Source of the DNA: Aquabacterium sp. A7-Y
GTDB taxonomy: Bacteria > Pseudomonadota > Gammaproteobacteria > Burkholderiales > Burkholderiaceae_C
Reading direction: 5' to 3'
Assembly (NCBI RefSeq): GCF_026153205.1
Contig: NZ_JAPFBW010000023.1
Location: 1 to 64,000, forward strand
DNA length: 64,000 nt
In this document: in pieces, positions 44,340 through 54,082 of the stretch
Numbering within the stretch: the stretch's first letter is position 1
Layout: each line of letters starts with the position of its first letter
The notes under the pieces: generated by a model
The model's database searches: none
Told to the model about the DNA's origin: nothing
Seen by the model: the letters and a program-made list of their open reading frames with translations, nothing else
Translations under genes and position numbers: made by a program

Positions 44340-45074
44340 TCAGCTCGCTCGCCCCAGGCGGCGCCTGCGAACGGCCACCAGCAGCGACAGGCCCCCGAGA
44401 CACAAGGCGACCGTGCCCGGCTCCGGCACCGCGTGCACGCCGATGACCTTGACGACCGCCCCCGAAAAGCTCTCATCCCACATCAGGTAGTCCTCGTAGC
44501 CTCCCCAGGTCCGGTGCGAGAAGCTGCCGACTTCAACGGGCGAGCCGACTTGTTCCGTGAAGTACTGCCGCAGGCTTTCCGAGGTCAGCAGGGGGGGCGC
44601 CTCCCACGGTGAACGAAACTGGAGGGACAGGAAGTAGGACCGGTGGCCTTGGATCTCGCCGCTCGGCAACGCGTCGAAAACGACTTCCTGCGTGAAGGTG
44701 GTGAGCAGCTCGGCGCCCGACCAGTCCTGAGTGACGCGGGTGCTGCTGTGGACGGTCCCCTCCTGGACCGTGAAGAAGGGCTGGTCAACCGTCGTCCCGG
44801 GGGCACCGATCTCATAGGTCCGGCTCTGGCTCTGCGCCTCCAGCACCGAGGCCACGGTGTCGTCGAAGCTCACCGAGATCGGATACGGCGTTTCGTCGAC
44901 CCACAAGGAAATGTACTGCCCGTGGTGCAGCCGGATGTGCTCCCTGGTCGAGATCGAATAGTCGACGGTCATCGGCGCCCCCGCCGCGGGTGCGCCAGCG
45001 AAGGCGCAGGTCAGGGCGATCAGGCCAGCCTGCAGCCTGCGTGCAATCCTGAAGACGGGAACATGGGTGTTCAC
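44340..45074 (-). CDS. PEP-CTERM exosortase-sorted protein
   Basis: 244 residues. A signal peptide (IALTCAFAGAPAAGA) is followed by a beta-rich body and ends in VPEPGTVALCLGGLSLLVAVRRRRLGRAS: a PEP motif, a hydrophobic helix and a basic tail, as processed by exosortase in EPS-producing Gram-negatives. Start GTG 45074 is set by AAGGAG six bases upstream. Function unknown; probably surface or matrix. The exosortase is elsewhere. Confidence 0.88.
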   Translation of the reverse strand: MNTHVPVFRIARRLQAGLIALTCAFAGAPAAGAPMTVDYSISTREHIRLHHGQYISLWVDETPYPISVSFDDTVASVLEAQSQSRTYEIGAPGTTVDQPFFTVQEGTVHSSTRVTQDWSGAELLTTFTQEVVFDALPSGEIQGHRSYFLSLQFRSPWEAPPLLTSESLRQYFTEQVGSPVEVGSFSHRTWGGYEDYLMWDESFSGAVVKVIGVHAVPEPGTVALCLGGLSLLVAVRRRRLGRAS

Positions 45075-45080
45075 TTTGCG

Positions 45081-45086
45081 CTCCTT
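45081..45086 (-). promoter_or_regulatory. Shine-Dalgarno AAGGAG for a GTG start
   Basis: AAGGAG on the minus strand, six bases before GTG 45074. It decides the PEP-CTERM gene start, since the open frame extends to 45548 without family-like sequence. Confidence 0.7.
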
Positions 45087-45324
45087 GAGAGACGGTGGAC
45101 CGGGCGCCACACGACCGATCTCGTCCCAGGGCGCCCGGTGATTCATCGGTATACGCCCGCCGCCGGGTCCCGCCATCCCCTTGTCGGGGGGTGGCGGCCC
45201 GCTTGCGCCGCCGCCCGCAGGACGGCGGTCCTCGGCGGCATGACGCTTCGGGTTCTTACAATCCGCCCTGTGGCAGCCGAATGTCGGCCCGCTTCCTCGA
45301 AACTCTGCCTTTGTCTGTTTGCTC

Positions 45325-45996
45325 ATGAAGATTCGATACCTCGGGCTGCTGTGGGTCGCCGCTCTGGCGGCCTTGTTGAGTGCCTGTGCCGGCCCCTCGC
45401 TGGCACCGCCCGCAGAGGCCGGCGCGCTGGCCGGCAAGGCGGTGGTGATCCTGTCCGCCACCCACAGTGAAGACGCGGGGTCCTGGGCCGATGTCAGCTT
45501 CTTTTTCGACCGCTCCAAGCCGGAGACGCGCACCACCCTGCACTCCAAGGAAACGGCACTGACGATCCCGCTGCCCAGCGACTTCGATGATCTGTACGGT
45601 CGCGTCTATGTTCTGACACTGCCTCCCGGCCAGCACCAGATCGACGCCTGGAACGTGGTGGGGGGCCGCACCCAGTCCTTTGTGACACCCCAACCGCCTC
45701 CGCCGCCCCTGAGCTTCGAAGTGAGCGCCGGCGAGGTGCTCTACCTCGGCAACCTCCACATGAACATCCGCATGGCGAGCGTCGGGCTGGGAGGCTGGGC
45801 ACCCGTGGACGGCTACCCCGAGGTGAGGGACCGCCGCGAACTGGACATTGCGGTGGCGGAGAAGAAACATCCGGTCCTCCAGGGCAAGGTGAGCACGCGG
45901 CTGCTGCCGCTCGGACCTTGGCTGTCCGAGGAAGCGCGCACCGAACGACGTGTCGAACCGCGTGTCATCCCGGTCGTGCCCCCGTTGCGCAAGTAA
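45325..45996 (+). CDS. Lipoprotein of unknown function
   Basis: 223 residues from ATG 45325 with a lipoprotein signal (LAALLSAC, lipidated Cys about residue 21). The body is a predicted beta-sandwich (AVVILSATHSEDAGSW, RVYVLTLPPGQHQIDAW, SFEVSAGEVLYLGNLHMNI), reminiscent of DUF2846-like domains. The C-terminus is Pro/Arg-rich. Ribonuclease Z follows after 15 bases, so they may share a transcript. Confidence 0.78.
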   Translation: MKIRYLGLLWVAALAALLSACAGPSLAPPAEAGALAGKAVVILSATHSEDAGSWADVSFFFDRSKPETRTTLHSKETALTIPLPSDFDDLYGRVYVLTLPPGQHQIDAWNVVGGRTQSFVTPQPPPPPLSFEVSAGEVLYLGNLHMNIRMASVGLGGWAPVDGYPEVRDRRELDIAVAEKKHPVLQGKVSTRLLPLGPWLSEEARTERRVEPRVIPVVPPLRK

Positions 45997-46011
45997 AGAA
46001 CGGGGAAACGC

Positions 46012-46971
46012 ATGGACTTGCTGTTCCTCGGCACCTCATCCGGTACGCCGACCAAAGTGCGCAACGTCACCGGGCTCGCCCTGATCGAGGACACCTGCCG
46101 CGCCTGGTACCTGGTGGATTGCGGCGAAGCCACGCAGCACCAGCTGCTGCATACCCGGCTGTCGCTGAACGACCTGCAGGCCATCTTCATCACCCACGTC
46201 CATGGCGACCATTGTTATGGCCTGCCGGGACTCCTCGCTAGCGCGGGGATGTCGGGCCGCAGGAAGCCGCTGCAGATCATCGCGCCAACGGGGATAGCGG
46301 GCTGGATGGCGTCGACCCGAGAGCTGACCCGGCTGCATCTGCCTTTCGAGTTGCAGTTCCTGGCCACCGAATCACTGACAGGCTGGAAGAACAACAACTG
46401 GGTCGTCACAGCGGTTCCGCTGTCCCATCGCGTGCCGTCCTTCGGATACAGCTTCAGCGAAGCGACGCTCGAGCCCAAACTCGACACCGAAAGGCTGACG
46501 CTGCAAGGCATTCCCCAGGGGCCACTCTGGGGGCAGCTGAAAAAAGGCATGGACGTGGTCCATGCAGGAAAGCTGCTGAAGAGCAGCGACTATGTCTGCT
46601 ATCCCCACAAGCCGAGACGCATCGTGGTCGGCGGAGACAACGACCGTCCCGAGCTGCTGACCGAAGCCTGCCGCGAAGCTCAGGTTCTCGTGCATGAATC
46701 GACCTATACCAGCGACACCGCCAGCAAGGTGGGCGCTGGCATGGGCCACAGCGCGGCAGCCTCGGTCGCCCGCTTCGCGCAATCGGTCGGTCTGCCGCAT
46801 CTGCTGCTGACGCATTTCAGCGCCCGCTATGGGTCGGATGCGAGCCAGTCACCTTCGATCGAAGACCTGCGGAGAGAGGCAAGGGAGCACTACCAGGGCA
46901 GCTTGTTCCTGGCTGAGGACTTTGCCCGCTATCGTCTGGACAAGACGGGGCAGTTGAGCCGCGTTTCGTAG
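46012..46971 (+). CDS. rnz: Ribonuclease Z (tRNA 3' endonuclease, ElaC type)
   Basis: 319 residues of the metallo-beta-lactamase superfamily. MDLLFLGTSSGTPTKVRNVTGLAL and the metal motif ITHVHGDHCYGLPGLL are characteristic of ribonuclease Z, with later metal ligands in the VVGGDNDRPELL and HESTYTSDTASKV regions and LLLTHFSARY. It removes tRNA 3' trailers in the cytoplasm. A relative active on other phosphodiesters is possible, but the motifs favour Rnz. A strong terminator separates it from convergent sucA. Confidence 0.9.
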   Translation: MDLLFLGTSSGTPTKVRNVTGLALIEDTCRAWYLVDCGEATQHQLLHTRLSLNDLQAIFITHVHGDHCYGLPGLLASAGMSGRRKPLQIIAPTGIAGWMASTRELTRLHLPFELQFLATESLTGWKNNNWVVTAVPLSHRVPSFGYSFSEATLEPKLDTERLTLQGIPQGPLWGQLKKGMDVVHAGKLLKSSDYVCYPHKPRRIVVGGDNDRPELLTEACREAQVLVHESTYTSDTASKVGAGMGHSAAASVARFAQSVGLPHLLLTHFSARYGSDASQSPSIEDLRREAREHYQGSLFLAEDFARYRLDKTGQLSRVS

Positions 46972-47020
46972 CGCCTTGCCTTCTGCCCGCACAGATCGGC
47001 CGGTCTGTCAGGCAGAAACA

Positions 47021-47051
47021 AAAACGCCCGACCGGGCCGGTCGGGCGTTTT
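47021..47051. terminator. Bidirectional terminator between rnz and sucA
   Basis: AAAACGCCCGACC (47021-47033), loop GGGCC, GGTCGGGCGTTTT (47039-47051): a 13-bp perfect stem with A-run and T-run at its two ends, placed between convergent genes, so it should work in both directions. Confidence 0.92.
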
Positions 47052-47084
47052 GTCGCGGTGCATCAGACCAGGCGCATCGGCCCT

Positions 47085-49715
47085 TCAACGCCTTGCTGTG
47101 GACAGCCCCATCGCCTCGGCCACCAGCTCGCGCTCCTGCCGGTGATGGACCGCATAGGAGGACGTCGCGCCCGACGCCGTGTTCGGCCGCGACACGCAGC
47201 GCAGCTCGACGCCATGCGGGCACGCCTCGTTGAGATCGTCACGCACGAACGACCAGGCTCCGTGATGCAGGTTCTCCTCTTGCGCCCACACCAGGGTCCG
47301 CAGGCGGGGGTAGCGCTCGAGCACGCGGGCCAGCACGGCCGTCGGGAAGGGATACAGCTCCTCCACACGCACCAGGGCCACATCGGCCAGGGCGTGCTGC
47401 AGGCGGGCGCGCTGCAGCTGGTAGTACAGCTTGCCGCTGCACAGCACCAGGCGCGTCACCTCCGAAGGAGAACTGATCTCGCTGTCGTCCAGCACCGGCT
47501 GGAACTCGCCGGCCAGCAGCTGCTCGACCGGCGAATGGGAGCCGGGCTCCTTGTAGAGCTTGACCTTCGGCGTCATGACGACCAGCGGCTTGCGCACCTC
47601 GCAGAAGGCCTGCCGGCGCAACAGGTGGAACAGCTGCGCCGAGGTCGACGGATAGGCCACCCGCAGGTTGTCGCCGCCGCACAGCGACAGGAAACGGCCC
47701 AGATGGGCATTCGAATGCTCCGGGCCGACACCTTCGTGCCCATGCGGCAAGAGCATGGCCAGGGCCGAGCGAGCGCCCCACTTCTCCTCGCCGGCGCTGA
47801 TGTACTGGTCCAGGTAGACCTGGGCACCGTTGACAAAGTCGCCGAACTGGGCTTCCCAGACCGTCAGGCCGCGCGAGGCCTGCAGGCTGTAGCCATACTC
47901 GAAGCCCACCACGGCCTCTTCCGAGAGCACCGAATTGACCACGTCGAAACGCCCCGGGGCGCCCAGTTGCCGCAGCGGGATGAGGTCTTCCTGCCCGGCA
48001 TGCTGCGAGGCCTGGTTGTGCCATGCGGCGTGCCGGTGCATGAAGGTTCCGCGTCGGACATCCAGCCCGGAGATACGCACGTCGACGCCCGCGCTCAGCA
48101 CGGAGGCATACGCCATGTTCTCGGCGAAACACCAGTCCGCAGCGTTGGTTTCGCCGCTCGCCACACGCTGCCAGCGCTCGATGAGGGCCTGGATGTGCTC
48201 GTGCGGCTCGAAACCCTTGGGCAGCTGTGTCATCGCGGCGACCGCCGCGCCGAGCGCGGCCTGCGTGAACGGCACAGCCGGCGGCACGGGGAAGGTGTCG
48301 GACGGTGCGGCCTCGTGGAAACGCCTGCTCGTGTCGCTGAAGGTCGCGGTCGCGGCCGAGCGGCGCGAAGCGATATAGGCCGCCATCTCGGCTTGCGACG
48401 CCAGGCCGGCAGAGACCAGCGCCGAGCCATACACCTCGACGACGGTGGGCTTGAGATCGGTCGCCGCGTAGCCGACGGGATTGGTGAGCTTGGGCAGGTC
48501 GTGCTCGGAATGCCCGAGGCGGCGGTAGCCGATCAGGTCGATGACCACGTCGCTCCCGAAGCTCATGCGGTAGTCGAGTGCGATCGCGGCGGCACGCAGC
48601 AATTGCTCCGGGGCATCGGCATTGACGCGCAGGATGGGCGCATCGATCATCCGCGTCACGTCCGTGCAGTAGCGGGCCTGGGCCGCGTTCATCAGGTTGA
48701 GTTCGGTGAAACCGACCTGGTTGTTGATGATCACATGGACCGTGCCGCCGACCGAGTAGCCCGGCTTCTGGCTCAGTGCCAGCGTCTCCATCACGACCCC
48801 CTGGCCGGCGAAGGCGGCGTCGCCATGCAGCACCAGGGCCAGCGCCTGGCCGCGCTTGTCGGACCTCTGCAGCGCCCGGCTGGCGTGTGTCATGCCGGTC
48901 ACGACGGGGTAGACGCTCTGCAGGTGCGAGGGGTTGTGGGCCAGCGTGACCGAAATGTCGCCCTGCTTCGTGCTCACCGTCCGGGAAGCGCCCAGGTGGT
49001 ACACCAGGTCGGAGTGCATTTCCGGATGGGGTGAGGCGGGGTCGAAGTAGTCGAGGATCTGCGCCGGCGGCAGGCCCAATACGTTGACCAGCACATTGAC
49101 CCGTCCGCGATGCGGCATGCCCATGAAGATCTCGCTCAGCCCGTGCGCGGCGGCCTCTTCGATCAAGGCGTCGAGCAGCGGCACCAGCGCCTCGCATCCC
49201 TCCAGCGAGAAGCGCTTCGCGTCAGGAAAGCGCTCCGCCACGTGTTGCTCCCAAGCCTGGGCGTGGATCAGGCGGTCCAGCAGCCCTTGTCCGTCGGCCT
49301 GCGCCGGCGTGTACGCCGACTCCATCCTGGCGTAGAGCCAGGCACAGCGGTCCTCGTCCCGCACCGCGGAGGCATCCAGCGCGAGGGCGCCGCAGTACGC
49401 GGCCTTCAGCCGCCGGTCCAGTTCGCCGACTCGGCGGGCGCCGAGCCACGCCTGGCCGTCGCCCGTCAGGGTATCCGTGGGCGAAAGTCCGAATCGCGCC
49501 GGCGAAATCAGCTGCGGGTCCAGCGGCTTTGCCTCACCCGTCGGGTCGAGTGCCGCAAAGCGGTGGCCTTCGCGCCGATGAGCGTCGATGAAGCGCTCGA
49601 CGTCGCCCGGCCCGCCAGCGGCGGCGGTGAGGACGCCGGGTGCGTCGGAATCGAGTTGGATCTGGGACCGGCCACTTTGCTGTGCCGCGTCCGCGAAAAG
49701 CGTATCTGTTGACAT
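47085..49715 (-). CDS. sucA: 2-oxoglutarate dehydrogenase E1-like protein (orphan copy)
   Basis: 876 residues, thiamine-diphosphate enzyme decarboxylating a 2-oxoacid. Core motifs: EIFMGMPHRGRVNVLVNVLG, the ThDP region GDAAFAGQGVVMETLALSQ with VIINNQVGFT, RYCTDVTRMIDAPI, and the C-terminal VWAQEENLHHGAWSF. It is shorter than usual (930-950): before FIDAHRREGHRFAALDP there are only about 38 residues, without the helix used to bind the E2 core. No sucB or lpd is adjacent. It may be a second, differently assembled E1. Confidence 0.85.
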   Translation of the reverse strand: MSTDTLFADAAQQSGRSQIQLDSDAPGVLTAAAGGPGDVERFIDAHRREGHRFAALDPTGEAKPLDPQLISPARFGLSPTDTLTGDGQAWLGARRVGELDRRLKAAYCGALALDASAVRDEDRCAWLYARMESAYTPAQADGQGLLDRLIHAQAWEQHVAERFPDAKRFSLEGCEALVPLLDALIEEAAAHGLSEIFMGMPHRGRVNVLVNVLGLPPAQILDYFDPASPHPEMHSDLVYHLGASRTVSTKQGDISVTLAHNPSHLQSVYPVVTGMTHASRALQRSDKRGQALALVLHGDAAFAGQGVVMETLALSQKPGYSVGGTVHVIINNQVGFTELNLMNAAQARYCTDVTRMIDAPILRVNADAPEQLLRAAAIALDYRMSFGSDVVIDLIGYRRLGHSEHDLPKLTNPVGYAATDLKPTVVEVYGSALVSAGLASQAEMAAYIASRRSAATATFSDTSRRFHEAAPSDTFPVPPAVPFTQAALGAAVAAMTQLPKGFEPHEHIQALIERWQRVASGETNAADWCFAENMAYASVLSAGVDVRISGLDVRRGTFMHRHAAWHNQASQHAGQEDLIPLRQLGAPGRFDVVNSVLSEEAVVGFEYGYSLQASRGLTVWEAQFGDFVNGAQVYLDQYISAGEEKWGARSALAMLLPHGHEGVGPEHSNAHLGRFLSLCGGDNLRVAYPSTSAQLFHLLRRQAFCEVRKPLVVMTPKVKLYKEPGSHSPVEQLLAGEFQPVLDDSEISSPSEVTRLVLCSGKLYYQLQRARLQHALADVALVRVEELYPFPTAVLARVLERYPRLRTLVWAQEENLHHGAWSFVRDDLNEACPHGVELRCVSRPNTASGATSSYAVHHRQERELVAEAMGLSTARR

Positions 49716-49938
49716 AGGTCTCTTTGACCGTGAGGAATGTGAAGTCGAAACGCTCCATGACGCAGCCGCGCCTCTACCGCGCCGCTGCGTCATGGCAATC
49801 ACCGGAATTCAGGCCGTACGCATCCCTGCGGGCGGCATGGCCTGGCCTGGAAGGGCGAGTCGGCGCGGCGGGCATCGCCGACCGTGTCTCGCCTTGCGTT
49901 GCACGGGGCAGCCGCATCTCTGCGGCCGCAAGAGGCGC

Positions 49939-51480
49939 TCAGAGCGAGAAGGCCCGCACCACGTCGGTCAGCTGCTTGGCCTGCTCATTCATCGCATGCG
50001 CCGATGCGGTGCTCTGTTCCACCATCGCAGCGTTCTTCTGCGTCGAGTCGTCCATCTGGAGGATCGCCGCGTTGACCTGTTCGATGCCCATGCTCTGCTC
50101 GCGGCTGGAGGCACTGATCTCGGCCACGATGCTGCTGACCTGCGCGATGCTGGTCACGACCTGATTCATCGTTGCGCCGGCCTGCTCGACCATCTTGCTT
50201 CCCTGGTCGACCTGTTCGACCGAGGCGTCGATCAGCGACTTGATCTCCTTGGCCGCCTGTGCGCTGCGCTGGGCGAGGCTGCGAACTTCACCGGCCACCA
50301 CCGCGAAGCCGCGGCCCTGCTCGCCGGCGCGAGCCGCCTCGACCGCGGCGTTCAAGGCCAGGATGTTGGTCTGGAAGGCGATGCCGTCGATCACGTCGAT
50401 GATTTCGACGATACGCTTGGACGAGGTGGCGATCGAACCCATCGTGTCGATCACCTGCCCCACCACCTGGCCGCCCTCGGCGGCGATCTTCGACGCCGCA
50501 ACCGCCGACTTGCTGGCCTCGGTCGCACCGTCGGCACTGAGCTTGACGGCCGAGGTCAGCTGCTCCATCGCGGACGCGGTTTCCTCCAGCGCGCTCGCTT
50601 GCTGCTCGGTCCGCGCCGACAGGTCCAGGTTGCCTTGCGACACTTCGTGGGCCGCGCTGGCGATGGTGTCCGAGCCGACACGCACCTGGGAGACGATGCG
50701 GTGCAGGCTCTGCACCATGTGCTGCAGGGCATTGATCAGGCGGCCGACTTCGTCCTTGTTCTCGACCTGCACCTGATGGGTCAGGTTGCCGGCAGCGACC
50801 GATTCGGCCAGATCGATGGCGCGCTGGATCGGACGGGTGATGGACCGGGTGATGTAGTAAGCCGTCGCCGCGCCGAGCAGCATTGCCACGAGCGATGCCG
50901 CGATCATCTGGATCTTCGCGAGGCGCGAGCTCTCCCGGGCACCGGCGACGTCGTCGGCCATGCTCTTGGTTTGCAGATCGACCATCTTGTCGATCAGCGC
51001 GTAGTACTTCGCCTGCGGTCCCGGCATGTCATTCTGGTAGACCGCCATCGCCTCGTCGCGCTGGCCCTTGGCCATCAGGTCGAAGACCTTGCGCACGAGA
51101 ACGCCATACTCCTTGCGGGCTTTGGTCTGCTCTTCGAAGATCGCCTTGCTTTCCGGCGAGTTGAGCATCTTCTCGAACTTGGCCAGGTTCTCCGTGTTGG
51201 CAGCGCGCACAGCGGCGTAGTCGTCGTTGTACTTTTTCGTCTGCTCGGGCGTCGTCGCCAGCAGAAGGCGGCCGATGATGATCATGCCCTTGTCGCCCAC
51301 GGACTTGATCGTGTTGCTCATCGCGATCTGGGCATAGCGATCATCCACCACGCTGTCCATGACGGTGCCGAGGCGGTTCACCACTGAAACGCCCACGGCG
51401 AGCGTCAACAGCAACAGCGCGATAACGACCGAGAAGGCCAGCGCCAACCGGGAACCTATCTTCAGGTTTGCGATATTCAT
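49939..51480 (-). CDS. Methyl-accepting chemotaxis protein
   Basis: 513 residues. TM1 ([20 protein letters not shown]), a four-helix-bundle ligand domain about 35-190, TM2 ([17 protein letters not shown]), HAMP ([18 protein letters not shown]) and a signalling hairpin whose tip reads [44 protein letters not shown]. It ends DVVRAFSL without a CheR-docking pentapeptide. AAGG precedes ATG 51480. Ligand unknown. Confidence 0.95.
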   Translation of the reverse strand: MNIANLKIGSRLALAFSVVIALLLLTLAVGVSVVNRLGTVMDSVVDDRYAQIAMSNTIKSVGDKGMIIIGRLLLATTPEQTKKYNDDYAAVRAANTENLAKFEKMLNSPESKAIFEEQTKARKEYGVLVRKVFDLMAKGQRDEAMAVYQNDMPGPQAKYYALIDKMVDLQTKSMADDVAGARESSRLAKIQMIAASLVAMLLGAATAYYITRSITRPIQRAIDLAESVAAGNLTHQVQVENKDEVGRLINALQHMVQSLHRIVSQVRVGSDTIASAAHEVSQGNLDLSARTEQQASALEETASAMEQLTSAVKLSADGATEASKSAVAASKIAAEGGQVVGQVIDTMGSIATSSKRIVEIIDVIDGIAFQTNILALNAAVEAARAGEQGRGFAVVAGEVRSLAQRSAQAAKEIKSLIDASVEQVDQGSKMVEQAGATMNQVVTSIAQVSSIVAEISASSREQSMGIEQVNAAILQMDDSTQKNAAMVEQSTASAHAMNEQAKQLTDVVRAFSL

Positions 51481-51813
51481 TTGAGACCTTGATATCGATT
51501 TGACTGCAGCACGAGCGGCAGCCGCGCCCATGTCGCCCGCAGCGGCTGCATGCGCCGCCGGAGCTTCAGGCGAAATCATCGGCATTCCGATACCAGGGAT
51601 TGAGGGGCGCGCGTCGCTCCGGAGGCTATTTCGTGCGATTTGTGGCGAGCTGCAGCCGAGCGCCGGCGTATTCACGATTCAGCGTGTTTTGCCGCGGCGA
51701 ATGTCAATTGAATCGACGGCTGATGGGCTGGCGAGACGGTCAGGGAAATGCTTACCCGGCCTCATTGATTCTCGATATAAACGCGCTCCTGGCTGATCGA
51801 GCGCATCGCTTCA

Positions 51814-51839
51814 GGCAGGCGCGCCCCTGCGCGCCTGCC
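51814..51839. terminator. GC-rich hairpin downstream of the subtilisin gene
   Basis: GGCAGGCGCGC, loop CCCT, GCGCGCCTGCC: perfect 11-bp stem. It lies 63 bases past the stop of the protease gene on its downstream side. No T-run follows, so it may be a weak or factor-assisted terminator. Confidence 0.5.
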
Positions 51840-51901
51840 CTGCCTCGGACCACGTCCCGGGTCACACTCCGTGCGGGTCGGTCCGGGGAACGCGGCCGGA
51901 C

Positions 51902-53728
51902 TCAGAAGCCGGCTTCCAGGCTGTAGACGCCCTGAACCCCGGTGCTGCCCGAGTAGTAGCGGACCTCGATGTAGTAGGTGCCGCCGGCCGCCGGGGCATT
52001 CACCGTCACCGTGTCGCGTTGGCCGGTCGGCCGCTCGCTGCGCCCGACCCGCGCGCCGCTGGCGTTGTAGACGTAAAGGTCATAGTCCGCGCTGCTGTTG
52101 GGCGACAGCGCCACCGACAGGGTGCGCCCCGCGCCAACCGCCACCCGGAAGTAATCGCGGTCGCTGCTGCTGCCCATGCTTCCCTGCACGGTGCTGCCGC
52201 TCTCGGCAATGACCTGCGCCTGCGACAGCCGGTTGTTGGGCTCGGCCTCGACGATGTCGCCGCCGCCGCCACCGCCGTCTCCGCCCGCCGCCGCCACCGC
52301 TGCAGCGGCGTCCACGATACCCCGGCCGCAGCCCGAGCAAGAGCCCGGAAAGCGCCGCGCGGTGTCGGCCAGCACGCCGGCGACCTGATCGGGCGTCAGC
52401 GCAGCGTTGGCCTGCAGCACCAGCGCGGCGGCGCCCGCCACGTGAGGCGCCGCCATCGAGGTGCCCTGGTAGAAACCGAAGCTGTCCGCCCCCGGGCCGC
52501 CCTGCCCGGCGTTGAGCGTGGACAGGATGCCGTTGCTGTCGCTGCGGCTGGTCTCCCCGCCGGGGGCCGCCAGCTCGACCACCGAGCCATAGTTGGAGTA
52601 GTAGCTGCGGCCGCCGCTGCGGTTGGTGGCCGCCACGGTGATCACGCCGCTGCAATTGGCCGGCGTGAAGCCGCTGGCGTCGGAGGAGGAGTTGCCCGCC
52701 GCCACCACCACCACGGTCTTGCGGCTGCGTGCCTGGTTGATCGCGTCCTGCGTGGTGCGGTCGCAGCTGCCGCCGCCGCCGAGCGAGAGATTGATCACGC
52801 GCGCCGGGTTGGCATTGGCCGGCACGCCGCTCACGCTGCCGCCGGAGGCCCAGATGATGCCTTGCGCGATGTCGGAGGTGTAGCCGCCGCACTTGCCCAG
52901 CACCCGCACCGGCACCACCTTGGCGTTGTAGGCCACACCCACCACGCCGGTGCCGTTGGCGGCCGCGGCAATGGTCCCGGCCACGTGGGTGCCATGCCAG
53001 CTGCTGGATTGGCCCCGCGATTGCCCGCACTCCCCGGCGGAGAAGCCGTCGCCCGGATCGCTGGCGTCGCTGTCGCGTCCCCCGCCATCGTTGCCGGTCT
53101 CGGCATCGCTGATGAAGTCATAGCCGGGCAGCAGGTTGGCGCGCAAGTCGGCATGCGGGCGGTAGCCGGTGTCGATGACCGCGACCACCACGCCGGCCCC
53201 GGTGGCGCTGTCCCAGGCCGGGGGCAGGTTCAGACCACCGGTGGTTTCGAAGTAGTGCCACTGCTCGCCGTAGCGTGTGTCGGTCGGCGTGGCCTGGATC
53301 TGCAGCATGCGGTCCGGCTCGGCGTATTCCACGTTGGGATCGTCGGCCGCGATGCCCTCGGCCAGCGCGCGGGCCTCCTCCAGCGACACGCGCCGCGACA
53401 GGCGCAGCACATCGGCCTGCGTCGTCAGCTGGCGTTGCGCGGTCACCGCGACGCCGAGTCGCGAGGCCGCTGCGCTGCTGTTCATGCCGCGCAGCGCCGA
53501 TGACTGCAGACGTCTGGCAGCGGTCGATTTGTACTTCACGATCACTTGGTCGGTCGCCGCCGGGACGGCGTGCGAGCTCGCGACACCAAAGTTGGACCAC
53601 ACGGTGCTGCCCCTTTCGGCGCTTTCCCCGGCATGGGCGGACAGACAAAAGGCAAGACCGATGGCGGCCGCCAGGCCGACACGTGGGACGGCACATGAGA
53701 CGGCCGACGGTTGGAAACGAGAGAACAT
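51902..53728 (-). CDS. Secreted subtilisin-like (S8) serine protease with C-terminal PPC domain
   Basis: 608 residues: signal peptide to about residue 33, an inhibitor-type propeptide (~58-140), and an S8 catalytic domain with Asp186 (VIDTGYRPH), His245 (SSWHGTHVAG), oxyanion Asn346 (AAGNSSSD) and Ser424 (QGTSMAAPHV). A Gly linker leads to a bacterial pre-peptidase C-terminal domain (IVEAEPNNRLSQAQ ... RDYFRVAVGAG). Four or more cysteines suggest disulfides. Secreted, presumably via Sec then type II, for protein degradation. Confidence 0.95.
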   Translation of the reverse strand: MFSRFQPSAVSCAVPRVGLAAAIGLAFCLSAHAGESAERGSTVWSNFGVASSHAVPAATDQVIVKYKSTAARRLQSSALRGMNSSAAASRLGVAVTAQRQLTTQADVLRLSRRVSLEEARALAEGIAADDPNVEYAEPDRMLQIQATPTDTRYGEQWHYFETTGGLNLPPAWDSATGAGVVVAVIDTGYRPHADLRANLLPGYDFISDAETGNDGGGRDSDASDPGDGFSAGECGQSRGQSSSWHGTHVAGTIAAAANGTGVVGVAYNAKVVPVRVLGKCGGYTSDIAQGIIWASGGSVSGVPANANPARVINLSLGGGGSCDRTTQDAINQARSRKTVVVVAAGNSSSDASGFTPANCSGVITVAATNRSGGRSYYSNYGSVVELAAPGGETSRSDSNGILSTLNAGQGGPGADSFGFYQGTSMAAPHVAGAAALVLQANAALTPDQVAGVLADTARRFPGSCSGCGRGIVDAAAAVAAAGGDGGGGGGDIVEAEPNNRLSQAQVIAESGSTVQGSMGSSSDRDYFRVAVGAGRTLSVALSPNSSADYDLYVYNASGARVGRSERPTGQRDTVTVNAPAAGGTYYIEVRYYSGSTGVQGVYSLEAGF

Positions 53729-53915
53729 TCAGGCAACCTCGTAGCTTGATCAAGGTGGTGCAACGGCGCCCCCGCGGCCCTTCGGATCGCAAAGGGCCAG
53801 GACAGGCACCGGACGACTGCGGAGACCGTACCGCGCTTCGCACCGGTGGCCCTCCCCTGTCCTCAAGTCGTGGGGCGGCACGCCGGTCGTTCTCCTTGCC
53901 ATGCGCTCGTCATCT

Positions 53916-54002
53916 TTGTCAGTTGACCTATCGAACACAAGACTGCGCAAATGCTATTCGCGACCTCGCGAAACTGACAAGCCGCGATACCAGCTCTGAC
54001 AA
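53916..54002. promoter_or_regulatory. CTGACAA repeats upstream of the subtilisin gene
   Basis: TTGTCAGTT at 53916-53924 and its exact complement AACTGACAA at 53972-53980 form an inverted pair, and a third CTGACAA is at 53996-54002, in an AT-richer part of the 354-base gap between the protease start and the kinase stop. They are 190-270 bases upstream of the protease ATG, a plausible upstream activator site; no other gene is visible in the gap. Confidence 0.4.
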
Positions 54003-54082
54003 CTGTCTATCGACCTGGTCTTTTCAAAGTCCTGAGGGTGTGCTGCGCTTCACGTCGGCTCGAACCGCCTCGCAGTCGGTCT

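Noticed and set aside
46012-46971. Ribonuclease Z gene as an arylsulfatase-type MBL enzyme
   Set aside because: The GTSSGTPT and HVHGDHCYGLPG motifs and overall length fit RNase Z better.
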